DNA of 64,000 bases from Terriglobus roseus (GTDB lineage: Bacteria > Acidobacteriota > Terriglobia > Terriglobales > Acidobacteriaceae). The notes beneath the pieces are model-generated. The model ran no database searches. It saw nothing but the letters and a program-made list of their open reading frames with translations, and was not told where the DNA came from. Of this stretch, positions 28,001 through 35,763 are shown piece after piece (position 1 is the stretch's first letter; every line of letters begins with the position of its first letter). Where the stretch lies: assembly GCF_900102185.1 (NCBI RefSeq), contig NZ_LT629690.1, positions 2,170,001 through 2,234,000 of the forward strand, read 5' to 3'. The position numbers and the translations under genes are program-made.

Positions 28001-29570
28001 TAAACGCGAGCATTGTGAGGAACGGCAATGCGATACGCGAATCGAAGAACCTGCGGCTAACCACACCGCCCTTTGCCGTTACGTTGAACGAACCCAGCTT
28101 GGGGTTGAGGATGGCCATGAACGTGGGCAGGAAGATGTACGGCGCCAGCACGGTCTCGTAGATCTCGTTCCAGAACGAATGGCGATGCTGGCCCTGGATG
28201 CGCGAGTTCGTCATGGATGACAACACAAGGTGCGGGAAGGCGTACGCGAGAATCGCTGCCCAGTACCCCGGCACGTTCGTGTGTCCCAGGATCAGGTAGA
28301 TCAACGGAGCGAACAGGAAGATCAAACGCGGCAGACCGTAAAGGAAGTGGGTCATCGCGTTGAAGTAGCAGAGCCGCTGCATGGGCTTGAGGCCCGGCGC
28401 AAACAGCGGATTGTCTGTACGCATGATCTGAATCATGCCGCGTGCCCAGCGAATACGCTGCTTTACGTGACCACTGAGGCGTTCCGTAGCCAGACCTGCT
28501 GCCTGCGGGATGTTGATGTATGCCGTGTTCCAGCCATTGATCTGCATGCGGAGGCTGGTGTGAGCGTCTTCCGTGACGGTTTCAACAGCGATACCGCCAA
28601 TTTGATCCAGAGCTTCGCGACGAAGTACGGCACAGGAACCGCAGAAGAATGTGGCGTTCCAGAGGTCGTTGCCGTCCTGCACGATGCCGTAAAACAGTTC
28701 GCCTTCATTGGGGATGGCGCGGAACTGGCCGAGGTTACGTTCGAACGGATCGGGCGAATAGAAATGATGCGGCGTTTGCAGCATGCCCAGCTTGCGGTCG
28801 CGAACGAACCATCCCACAGTGACCTGCAGGAACGAGCGTGTGGGAACGTGGTCTGAATCGAAGATGGCCACGAGCGGTGAGCTCAGGCGCTTCAAGGCGC
28901 GGTTGATGTTGCCAGCCTTGGCGTGCGCGTTATCGTCACGCGTCATGTAACCGATGCCTGCTTCTTCGCAGAAGATACGGAACTCTTCGCGCTTGCCGTC
29001 GTCGAGCACATAGACGTTCAGCTTGTCGGCGGGCCAGTCAATGAGTGTGGCGGCGAGTGCCGTGTAACGGACCACGTTGAGCGGTTCGTTGTAGGTCGGG
29101 ATCAGCAGATCCACTGCAGGCCAGTCTTCCGTATCGTCCGGTAGCGGCACGGGGGTGCGGCGCAGCGGCCAGAGCGTCTGCATGTAGCCCAGATAAAGAA
29201 TGGAGAACGAATACGCTTCCGCCAGAACCAGCAGGAAGATAAAGAACGCATCGAGTCCGCCCCACTGCGAAGCGGGGTCCAAGAAGAACTTAATGACTGT
29301 AGAGATACGCCAGTAGGCGTAGCGGTACGTGGAATAGCAGGACGCCATCATCAACGTGAGCGTGATGAGGTACGACGAGGACGAACGATCCATCCATACC
29401 GCGATGAGAACGGTCACAACGCCGAGAATGGCCTGCTGTGGCCACGTGAGTTCCAGTAAACCTGCGTAAACCAAAAGGCAGACGCAGCAGAAGACTACCG
29501 TCGTGCGGAGGAGAAGCAAGAAATAGTTGTCGCCGCTCTCAAACTGCTGCCAGAGTCGCGTTTCTGTCAT
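25005..29570 (-). CDS. bcsA: Cellulose synthase, BcsA-BcsB fusion
   Basis: 1521 residues joining two subunits that are usually separate. BcsA part: N-terminal helices, GT2 domain with DDG (190-192), DSD (238-240), FFCGS (308-312), TED (333-335) and QRIRW (371-375), gating loop FNVTAK (495-500), then a PilZ domain with RQTVR (590-594) and DVSSGG (617-622). A hydrophobic signal-like segment (about 738-764) leads into the periplasmic BcsB part, which ends in one transmembrane helix and a basic tail. It polymerises UDP-glucose and secretes the chain, activated by c-di-GMP. Fusions like this are known, for example AcsAB of Komagataeibacter. The start overlaps bcsQ by 4 nt. Confidence 0.96.
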   Translation of the reverse strand: MTETRLWQQFESGDNYFLLLLRTTVVFCCVCLLVYAGLLELTWPQQAILGVVTVLIAVWMDRSSSSYLITLTLMMASCYSTYRYAYWRISTVIKFFLDPASQWGGLDAFFIFLLVLAEAYSFSILYLGYMQTLWPLRRTPVPLPDDTEDWPAVDLLIPTYNEPLNVVRYTALAATLIDWPADKLNVYVLDDGKREEFRIFCEEAGIGYMTRDDNAHAKAGNINRALKRLSSPLVAIFDSDHVPTRSFLQVTVGWFVRDRKLGMLQTPHHFYSPDPFERNLGQFRAIPNEGELFYGIVQDGNDLWNATFFCGSCAVLRREALDQIGGIAVETVTEDAHTSLRMQINGWNTAYINIPQAAGLATERLSGHVKQRIRWARGMIQIMRTDNPLFAPGLKPMQRLCYFNAMTHFLYGLPRLIFLFAPLIYLILGHTNVPGYWAAILAYAFPHLVLSSMTNSRIQGQHRHSFWNEIYETVLAPYIFLPTFMAILNPKLGSFNVTAKGGVVSRRFFDSRIALPFLTMLAFSFLGLLCAIPRYIHFPGSGLIWPLNILANMYDGTHPGTILMNVIWTFFNILILGVACGVAWESQQRRQTVRVTMQVPVTVELPDGTMLTGVTADVSSGGVMMETDEAAAMVEGGEPVRLHFPVLDGEESLPATIVRVNGTELRAQFDPLSISEEEALTQVLYSRADTWLGWGEAREADRPLKSLARILHLAVIGLRETFRGLMKKNGGSGKGALSTGIAPLALLLTLGMLLGLGASSHAQAPGIMVPPAPQSGAANVGALGVTPGSALQQRVMPPGQFDNVFTLQDVGVADTVVLRGVDAYHSVYFAVPQTQVVKTATLHLRYHFSPGLLPALSHLKVSVNGTLFATLPVTQQPNLTPADLTPEEKIAESQKLSVTRVNENNALMEATLEMPADMLVRDNQITFEFIGHYTLQCEDPSHSTLWSHIDNNSSIELTGNLLPLQDDLKLLPLPFYDAAVNLHPVVPIVFLNQPSTKAMQAAGIVASYFGVLTDYRKVRFPVSFGQIPQGNVILISENAAELPSSLNVQSTGGPTIAMRTNPSDPYSKVLVLTGNSAADAVLAAQALSLQKDMWQGNQVSVSVTHPAPSQPDDAPRWMPTDRLTTVGELMQTGDLQGDGSVPVGVFMRLPPDLYYGSRANIIFHMDYRYNPVPLANESTLQVYMNTAYVSSTPMPHADRASARLETEIPIPRGNMRPFSQTMSLKFVFQIAKKNKCQDTAPLNLQGAIVKDSYLDIRGIPHLAVLPDLELFSNAGFPFTRYKDLSQTAFILPDNPGADEIEAYLTLMGHFGAATGYPAIDVTVDGPDGLKSDGKKDYIVMGTVEDQTAFAKLNNHLPVQPSTSGLKISDTQGFFAPLEHAWWKVRSSDHVKTGELEVSGGLPDALIEGMEWPARSNRSVVVIALRDHSVIPAFLTTFLRVSSSSDISQSVAVLHGTQFVSYRIGNDVYKIGSLSIWTRLQLFFSEFPASVVVLVILASILLAIIIRVSLRRRARLRLQGED

Positions 29571-31921
29571 CGTTCACTCCAGCGGATGCTTCGCATACTG
29601 TTCTGCGCTGGTGCTGCAAGGTTGCGAGCCCACTCCGCCAGATGCATGTAATCCTCCGCAACCGGCGATTCCGGCGCGTAATCCATAACGGTCATACCTT
29701 CTGCCAACGCTTCCGAAACTGCAGGAGAACGGCGGATCATCACCGGCAACAGACGGTCGCCCAGTTGCTGACGCAACACCTCACGCACATCCAGATGAAG
29801 CGGCAATGAGGCATCAAACTGGTTCAGAACATAGTAAGGACGAACGGGGCGCCCCTCCGTGTCCTGTGTTCCCGCAAAGAAGCGTTCCATGTTCTTGATG
29901 CCGAGAACGGAGTTCATGTCTGGCGTGATGGGCACGAGAATCTTCGCCTGCTTCTCTGATGCAAGGCGACGTCCTAACCATGCGCTGGCGCTGTTCAGAT
30001 CCAACAGTACGCGCTGCGTGCCGTGTGCATGCCGAGATATCTCATCCAGAAGATCCGCCTGTCCTTCGTCGTTACCATTCAGTCGCTCTGCCTGGTAATT
30101 CACCATGAAGACTGGTGCAGCCTTGCTGCCTGGTGGGGGCGAGAAGGTCCGCACTACATCTGGACGCAATTCGTTTGCGCCAAAGTAATACGGCAGTAGA
30201 CCGTGAGGCGTGACGTCAGCAAGAAGAACTCGTTCCCCCATGGAGGACAGCGTGCGTGCGACGGTAGCCACCATGCTGGTCTTGCCGACACCGCCGGCCA
30301 GAGACATGACGCAGAGTGTTGGCACCGGAACATCCTTGCTGCGCGCGGGGACAGCGGGCTCCGAATGCGTTTCCGACCCGACCAATCCCTTCAGAGCAAA
30401 CCAACGTGCGGCAACGCGTTCGCGCGACTGCTGCAAGGTATCTGATGAAGGACGCGCGGTTGGCGCGTTCGCGACATCGCTGGAGGCCGATCGAGGTTGC
30501 GACACTTCCCTTTCCGCCACGTACTCCGGCGCGGGCTGACGCACATCGCGTGCAGCACGATCATCTGAAGCAGCTTCTATGCGCTGCGTTTCGGAGAATC
30601 CTGCGGCGGGGCTTTCGCGACGATCCTGATACGAAGGCACTTCGGCAGAGTCTCGTGCATCGCGTCCTAGCCATTCCGGACGCTCCTCGGAAGAACGCGC
30701 GGGCTCGCCCTGGATGGTGAATACGGGATTGGAATCGGACCGGCGGACATCTGTAGGAAGCCGACGCATGGACTGTTGCGAATCAGCAGCGTATTCCCCA
30801 GCTTCCGAAACATCACTGTCACGCCGTGCGGGTTCCTGGCGCGAATGACGCGTCGTGCGCGCCGAGATGTCAGTTGCAGATTCGCGACGACGAACACGCG
30901 AGGTGTCCAGCACGTGGGTATTCCCCGGTTCCGGGTCCACAGGACGGGTTATTGAACGTACGGCTCTCTCAGCAGATGCAGATGATGGTCGAGCACCGGG
31001 AACGCGCGGCGGGATATATAGATCGCCCGGCGCAGAGTTCAGGTCTGACGGAGACCGTGGAATAGCAGAAGCGCTTGCGGCTTCAGGCTTGTGATCGTAA
31101 TAGCCGTGGTCGTCGATGTCCTGCGCGCGCATTTCGCTGGGGCGATGCAGGCGCTCCTGCTCGTCCGGACGACGGCGTTCGTGTGCATCTTCCGGAGTGT
31201 CGGTCCGGTGGTCCGGATAGGCATAGTTCTCTGTATAGGGAGAGCGCTCCGTTCCCGCGGCCGCAGGCATTTCTGCGCTGCCCTTGGAACGGTAGTAATT
31301 TTCTGTGATCCTGCGCTCTGAAGAGACACGCTGCGGGACGGAACTGCGGACGCCTTTGCCGGGAGCAAATGCCGTGGGTTCCAGGTGCCCAGCGTAATAG
31401 TAGGGATCCTCGATCTCACCGGGGATGTTCTCCCGGGTCGAGTTGCGGTAACGCGCATCGGCCTCTGCGTAACGTGCCGCCTGCTGCTCAACATGGCGGC
31501 GCGCCTCCTCCATCTCTCGTTCTGCATCCTGGAGTGCGCGCTTCAGATTTTCTGCGGTTTCTACGTGGCGCTGGGCGGCCTGACGCTCGCGGCTGGCGCG
31601 CTCTTCTGCAAGTCGGCGAGCCTCTTCTGCTTCCTGCCGGGCCGCTTCGTTATCTGCAACTTCCTGCTCGTGGCGGCGCGCCTCTTCCAACTCTCGCACG
31701 GCAGCCTCCTCCATTGCCTGTGCGGCATCCAGCTCAGCCTGACGCTGCGCTTCCACCATGCGATGACGCTGTAGCGCGCGATGTTCGCGGCGCTCCGCGG
31801 AGAAATCTCTGTACTTGCCACCGTGGACGTTTGCCCACGTATACAGAACGGCTACGTCTTCCGGAGTCTCCGGAGCGTCCTGGCGTTCGTCTTCGGCTGG
31901 ATTCATGCTGCTATCGTCCAT
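29567..31921 (-). CDS. bcsQ: BcsQ-like ParA/MinD ATPase with long N-terminal coiled coil and linker
   Basis: 784 residues (BcsQ alone is about 250). Residues 20-50 carry a small conserved-looking patch (DVAVLYTWANVHGGKYRDF). Residues 50-155 form an Ala/Glu/Arg-rich coiled coil, 160-500 is a polar, likely disordered linker rich in Ser, Arg, Glu and Pro, and 533-765 is the ParA/MinD ATPase. The P-loop is SLAGGVGKTSM with Lys547; the deviant first Lys of MinD is Ala. BcsQ-type proteins place the cellulose synthase complex at the cell pole or help its assembly (family knowledge). Ribosome site CGGAG lies before the ATG. It is the first gene of the bcs operon. Confidence 0.87.
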   Translation of the reverse strand: MDDSSMNPAEDERQDAPETPEDVAVLYTWANVHGGKYRDFSAERREHRALQRHRMVEAQRQAELDAAQAMEEAAVRELEEARRHEQEVADNEAARQEAEEARRLAEERASRERQAAQRHVETAENLKRALQDAEREMEEARRHVEQQAARYAEADARYRNSTRENIPGEIEDPYYYAGHLEPTAFAPGKGVRSSVPQRVSSERRITENYYRSKGSAEMPAAAGTERSPYTENYAYPDHRTDTPEDAHERRRPDEQERLHRPSEMRAQDIDDHGYYDHKPEAASASAIPRSPSDLNSAPGDLYIPPRVPGARPSSASAERAVRSITRPVDPEPGNTHVLDTSRVRRRESATDISARTTRHSRQEPARRDSDVSEAGEYAADSQQSMRRLPTDVRRSDSNPVFTIQGEPARSSEERPEWLGRDARDSAEVPSYQDRRESPAAGFSETQRIEAASDDRAARDVRQPAPEYVAEREVSQPRSASSDVANAPTARPSSDTLQQSRERVAARWFALKGLVGSETHSEPAVPARSKDVPVPTLCVMSLAGGVGKTSMVATVARTLSSMGERVLLADVTPHGLLPYYFGANELRPDVVRTFSPPPGSKAAPVFMVNYQAERLNGNDEGQADLLDEISRHAHGTQRVLLDLNSASAWLGRRLASEKQAKILVPITPDMNSVLGIKNMERFFAGTQDTEGRPVRPYYVLNQFDASLPLHLDVREVLRQQLGDRLLPVMIRRSPAVSEALAEGMTVMDYAPESPVAEDYMHLAEWARNLAAPAQNSMRSIRWSER

Positions 31922-31981
31922 GCTCTCCGTTTCTTTCCGCCTGTACCTTCAAGGTCATCCTTCAAAAACCGGCTCAATAAC

Positions 31982-32021
31982 AAAAAGCGGCCACGGAGGG
32001 CCGTGCCGGTTTTAGGCCGGC
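31982..32021 (-). terminator. Terminator-like hairpin with overlapping upstream hairpin before the bcs operon
   Basis: Read leftward, a first stem (32021-32017 with 32009-32005, GCCGG/CCGGC, loop of 7) is followed by a second GC-rich stem (CACGG/CCGTG core at 32005-31992, extendable by G-C pairs to 32008-31988) and then CTTTTT. The two stems share 32005-32009, so they compete. This may terminate the tRNA-Lys transcript, or act as an attenuator 60 nt before bcsQ. Confidence 0.6.
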
Positions 32022-32194
32022 AATCGGACGAGGTTTGCACATCAGCTGGTGCGAAAAGCACCCTGCTTGTGGTGAGGCTACGTTCCTTACCATCTCAAGT
32101 CAACCGGGGTATCTGCCACTAAAGTTGCAGGCAGGAACCTACGTCGGAACCCATGCTCCGGAACGGGAATGTCATGAAAAAAATGCGGTGGGAG
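32022..32194 (-). other. Unassigned hairpin-rich spacer between tRNA-Lys and the bcs terminator
   Basis: No coding frame is convincing. Visible elements: GGTGC-GAAAA-GCACC hairpin (32048-32062), CTGCC/GGCAG pairing (32113-32117 with 32130-32134), and a direct repeat of GGAACC (32134-32139 and 32146-32151). I checked for c-di-GMP-I, TPP and cobalamin riboswitch signatures and do not see them. It could be the bcs leader, a trailer of the tRNA transcript or a small RNA. Confidence 0.4.
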
Positions 32195-32270
32195 TGGTGA
32201 GAGGTCTGGGATTCGAACCCAGGACCAGCGCCTTAAAAGGGCGATGCTCTACCAACTGAGCTAACCTCTC
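32195..32270 (-). tRNA. tRNA-Lys (anticodon TTT)
   Basis: A complete 76-nt cloverleaf with encoded CCA (32195-32197). The acceptor stem GAGAGGT/ACCTCTC pairs fully, the D arm is GCTC-AGTTGGTA-GAGC, the anticodon loop is CTTTTAA (anticodon TTT), and the T arm is CTGGG-TTCGAAT-CCCAG. The discriminator is A. The outermost anticodon-stem pair is a T-C mismatch. Confidence 0.95.
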
Positions 32271-32382
32271 GAACAATTCAAGAATACCTGATTCTGATCA
32301 GAATGTCGGCCTACCCAACGGTGGAAGAGTGGCTCAGATATTCTGAGCGAACCGTTCGCGATACTCCCAAGCAATTCGCACT

Positions 32383-33867
32383 CTACTTCGCGTAGCCTGC
32401 CGTCATCTTCTTCACGATGTTGGTGGTGGAGAAGCCCTCCACAGTGGGCACAATCTCTACGCGTCCACCAGCGGCAAGAACATCTTCGTGGCCCACAACG
32501 GTCTCCACGGAATAGTCGCCGCCCTTCACCAGAACATTCGGCTTGAGAGCACGGATCAACTCGAGCGGCGTCTCTTCATCGAAGAGCACCACCATGTCGA
32601 CACAACCGAGTGCAGCCATCACGCGCGTGCGTTCGTTCTGACCCACGATGGGACGTGTGGGTCCCTTCAGTTCACTCACAGAACGATCCGTGTTCATTGC
32701 GACCACGAGCTTCGAACCGTAGCGGCGGCAGTCTTCCAGAAGCGTTACGTGACCAATGTGAAGGAGATCGAAGCAGCCGTTGGTGAACACAACCGTTTCA
32801 CCAGACTCCTTCCATTCGTCGATGCGTGCAACTGCGCGATCAAGATCCAACACCTTCTCGGCAGAGGTGATGCCACCGGAGACAGTAAGCTCTGCGACGA
32901 TCTCATGCGCCGCCACAGGCACTGTTCCCAGCTTGGCAACGACAATTCCTGCGGCAACATTCGCCAGATCCACCGCGGTGCCTACCTGCAGACCACCGGC
33001 CAAGCCAGCTGCCAACGTTGCGATGACGGTGTCGCCTGCACCAGATACGTCAAAGACTTCGCGAGCACGTGAGGGGGAATGAATCTCTTCGCCTTTGCCG
33101 TCTGCATGGAGTACGCGGATGCCCTTCTCACTCATGGTGACCGTGAGGTAATCCATTTCAAGGGAACGCAACAGATCTCGCCCTGCCTGCAACAGATCAT
33201 CCGTCTGGTGAGGAGGAACACCAGTCGCCATGCTGAGTTCATTCAGGTTGGGGCTGATGGTGGTGGCGCCGCTGTACTTGGTGAAGTCGCGCGTCTTTGG
33301 GTCTACCAGAACGGGAACACCACGGGAACGTGCGGCTTCGATGACGGCGTGGCAAAGCGACCTGGTCAGTGCGCCTTTTGCGTAGTCAGACAGGATGACT
33401 GCCTGAACGGAGGAGACTGCCTTCGTCGCGAAGGCGCGGAGAGCCTGGCAATCACCGTCTGCATGCTCATTGCGGCTCTCTACGTCGATGCGCATCAACT
33501 GCTGCGTTCGGCTGACAACACGCGTCTTCGCGATCGTGGGAAGGCCGCAGTCAACGAGTCCTGACGGATCCACACCAGAATCCTTGAGCAAGGAACGCAG
33601 TTCCGCTCCGGCTGCGTCGTCACCTACAAATCCTGCCAGGGTTGCCTTCAGCCCGAGTCCGGCAAGGTTCATCGCGACGTTTGCTGCGCCGCCCGGTCTG
33701 GAATATTCACGAACCTGCCGCAGGACTGGGACAGGTGCTTCCGGCGAGATGCGTTCCACATCGCCCACAATGTAGCGATCGATCATGACATCGCCAACTA
33801 CCAACACACCGAGGCTGCCGAAGCCGCCCTCCAGCAGGTCAAGTACCTTGTGCAACTCGGGAAGCAT
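32383..33867 (-). CDS. hldE: Bifunctional heptose-7-phosphate kinase / heptose-1-phosphate adenylyltransferase HldE
   Basis: 494 residues in two domains. The N-terminal PfkB-type kinase (1-330) has GGAANVAMNLAGLG near residue 58 and the ATP/anion-hole motif DVSGAGDTVIATLA near 270. The C-terminal nucleotidyltransferase (about 350-494) has TNGCFDLLHIGHVTLL, whose HxGH element is catalytic, and a late region with STTNIVKK. It phosphorylates D-glycero-D-manno-heptose 7-phosphate at C1 and later adenylates the heptose 1-phosphate for LPS core synthesis. AAGGAG precedes the ATG. It lies 9 nt after the glycosyltransferase gene. gmhA and hldD are 23 kb away in this window. Confidence 0.95.
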   Translation of the reverse strand: MLPELHKVLDLLEGGFGSLGVLVVGDVMIDRYIVGDVERISPEAPVPVLRQVREYSRPGGAANVAMNLAGLGLKATLAGFVGDDAAGAELRSLLKDSGVDPSGLVDCGLPTIAKTRVVSRTQQLMRIDVESRNEHADGDCQALRAFATKAVSSVQAVILSDYAKGALTRSLCHAVIEAARSRGVPVLVDPKTRDFTKYSGATTISPNLNELSMATGVPPHQTDDLLQAGRDLLRSLEMDYLTVTMSEKGIRVLHADGKGEEIHSPSRAREVFDVSGAGDTVIATLAAGLAGGLQVGTAVDLANVAAGIVVAKLGTVPVAAHEIVAELTVSGGITSAEKVLDLDRAVARIDEWKESGETVVFTNGCFDLLHIGHVTLLEDCRRYGSKLVVAMNTDRSVSELKGPTRPIVGQNERTRVMAALGCVDMVVLFDEETPLELIRALKPNVLVKGGDYSVETVVGHEDVLAAGGRVEIVPTVEGFSTTNIVKKMTAGYAK

Positions 33868-33876
33868 GCATCTCCT

Positions 33877-35001
33877 TCAGAACGTCTTTGCGACGGACAC
33901 CTTCATGGTAGCGGTAAGTGCAGCCAATACCTCATCCACGGTGATAGAAAGCAGACATTTGCGCTTTTGTTCAATGCAGGTCTCCAAAGCGCATCCCCAA
34001 CAGTCAACATAGTGGTAAATCACACGATGATGTTTGCCGAAGGGGAACCACATACGCGGCTTGTTACGTGCTGCAAAGATAGCCACGCAAGGCGTTTGAA
34101 CCGAGGCAGCGAGATGCATTGGTCCGCTGTCATGACCGAGAAAGACTTTGCATTTGTGGAAGGCAGCCGCACTCTGCCGGGGCGACAGCTTGCCGCACAG
34201 ATTCACAACGGGACCGGCTCCCTCAATAGAACGCCAGCCATCGGCTGCAAACTCGCTTGCCTCTGATTCCTCTGGAGCACCGGCGAGCACGAGGCCGTGG
34301 TTCGGATAGAGCTCTGCAACTCGAGTCAGAAGAGCACGCCAGTTATCGCGACCCCAATCCTTCGCCTGCACCTTAGTCCCCACGCTGACTGCGATGCACG
34401 GCATATGAGCAACGGGTTCCAGGAGACGATCGGCTGCGGCAATCTCATCGTCGGAGAGTCGCATGTCCCAGCTTGTGGGCTCGTTCAGATAGGCTTCACC
34501 GAGAGCGCCGATGTTACGTGCCAAACGCGATGCTTCCGGTTCCAGCATGCCTGTGGCGTCGACCCTGCATCGCTGCATGTCTTCTGTAACGGGAATGCCG
34601 ATGATGTTGCGGATGCCGCAGATTGTTTGGAAGAAACGTAAATCTCGCTGAGCTGTAACAGTGCCGCGCGCAGCCATGAGGTAGACCATTGCGTTCGGGC
34701 GGAAGCGGCGAATGCGGAAGACAAGCTTCAGCAGCTCCCACGGGCTGCGTGTGCCTACCGTGTAGCGCTCATAGCCATGGATAAGCCCGGAGTCGCCCAG
34801 AACCGCGGCAGCAGCGGGCGCCTTCCCTGAAACAGGAAAGTTTGTCAGCAATCTACGATCCGCCATGGGAAACGCACGTTCCACCAGGTGAAGCGATGGA
34901 AGTGCCACCAGTGTGTCACCTAAACTTCCCAGTCGATAGATCAGAACCCTACGCGCTGATCGGCCGATAGTGGCACTCCTGCCTGTTCCCGTTACACTCA
35001 T
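33877..35001 (-). CDS. Family 9 glycosyltransferase (heptosyltransferase-like)
   Basis: 374 residues of the ADP-heptose:LPS heptosyltransferase superfamily. N-terminal RVLIYRLGSLGDTLVALPSLH is the hallmark acceptor-side motif. The C-terminal half has VSVGTKVQAKDWGRDNW, VNLCGKLSPRQSAAAFHKCKVFLGHDSGPMHLAA and a Cys-containing tail (YVDCWGCALETC). It probably adds heptose to the LPS core (inference, supported by hldE 9 nt downstream). The ATG at 35001 gives about 16 residues before the core; an ATG at 35013 is the alternative. Earlier in-frame starts would overlap the divergent DUF4254 gene heavily. Confidence 0.85.
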   Translation of the reverse strand: MSVTGTGRSATIGRSARRVLIYRLGSLGDTLVALPSLHLVERAFPMADRRLLTNFPVSGKAPAAAAVLGDSGLIHGYERYTVGTRSPWELLKLVFRIRRFRPNAMVYLMAARGTVTAQRDLRFFQTICGIRNIIGIPVTEDMQRCRVDATGMLEPEASRLARNIGALGEAYLNEPTSWDMRLSDDEIAAADRLLEPVAHMPCIAVSVGTKVQAKDWGRDNWRALLTRVAELYPNHGLVLAGAPEESEASEFAADGWRSIEGAGPVVNLCGKLSPRQSAAAFHKCKVFLGHDSGPMHLAASVQTPCVAIFAARNKPRMWFPFGKHHRVIYHYVDCWGCALETCIEQKRKCLLSITVDEVLAALTATMKVSVAKTF

Positions 35002-35011
35002 TCTGACCTGC

Positions 35012-35662
35012 ATGCTACACGCCAACTCCACTTTCGACCCCACGCCAGAAATGACACATCTGCTTGATGCGCATGCGGAAACGCTGCGTTTTGCGGAGCA
35101 CACCGCAAGCTGGCACGTTGTTAACTCAGAGGTTCCTGACGTTGATTTATTACTGCGTTTACATCGCAGTAACTTTGACCTATGGCACCTGGAAGATCGA
35201 GCACGCGACACAGGCGCAACCGATGCAGTGATCGCCCAGGTGAAGCGCGAGATTGATCAAACCAATCAACGCCGCAACGACCTGGTGGAGAAAGTGGACA
35301 ACGCATTGATGTCCGCGCTGGCTACTGCAAGTTTACCCAATCCTGAGTCTCCGTTGCATTCGGAGACGCCGGGCATGATTTTGGATCGACTATCAATTCT
35401 GTCCTTGAAGGTCTTTCATACAGACGAAGAGACACGGCGAGAGGACGCATCCGAAGAACATCGCGAGCGCAACCGTCAGCGACTGTCGATCCTGCAGGAA
35501 CAGAGTTCTGCACTGACCGGATGTCTGGCTGACTTATGGCAGCAGGTGGTGCGTGGTGAGCGACGTTTTCAGCTCTACCGACAGATGAAGATGTACAACG
35601 ATCCCACTCTGAATCCGGTGCTGTACGCTGCAGCGGAACGCAACCGGATGCGGGGCTCTTGA
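35012..35662 (+). CDS. DUF4254 family protein
   Basis: 216 residues, soluble and mostly helical. Family-like elements: LLRLHRSNFDLWHLEDRAR (about 40-60), VKREIDQTNQRRNDLVEKVD, and the C-terminal GERRFQLYRQMKMYNDPTLNP. Function unknown. DUF4254 genes are often found with LPS core genes, and here the gene is divergent from a heptosyltransferase only 10 nt away. The start could also be the ATG at 35051. The very short divergent gap means both promoters must lie inside the opposing genes, or one of the two starts is further in. Confidence 0.8.
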   Translation: MLHANSTFDPTPEMTHLLDAHAETLRFAEHTASWHVVNSEVPDVDLLLRLHRSNFDLWHLEDRARDTGATDAVIAQVKREIDQTNQRRNDLVEKVDNALMSALATASLPNPESPLHSETPGMILDRLSILSLKVFHTDEETRREDASEEHRERNRQRLSILQEQSSALTGCLADLWQQVVRGERRFQLYRQMKMYNDPTLNPVLYAAAERNRMRGS

Positions 35663-35763
35663 CCGCGCCGCAACACTCCCGTATAACGCATAGCGAACAC
35701 CCGTTGCCAACTTTATACGTTCCCCCCAAACAAACGGGCATACGGAAAACTCTCAGGACACTC

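Noticed and set aside
29620-31900. BcsP or BcsR fused to BcsQ
   Set aside because: The N-terminal patch DVAVLYTWANVHGGKYRDF only loosely recalls such proteins, not enough for a call.
31982-32194. c-di-GMP-I (GEMM) riboswitch before the bcs operon
   Set aside because: The conserved GCACAGGGCAAACC and GGACGCAAAGCC segments are absent; only a short TGCAAACC resembles it.
32195-32270. Attachment site or genomic island at the tRNA gene
   Set aside because: No integrase, no direct repeat of the tRNA 3' end, and ordinary core genes on both sides.
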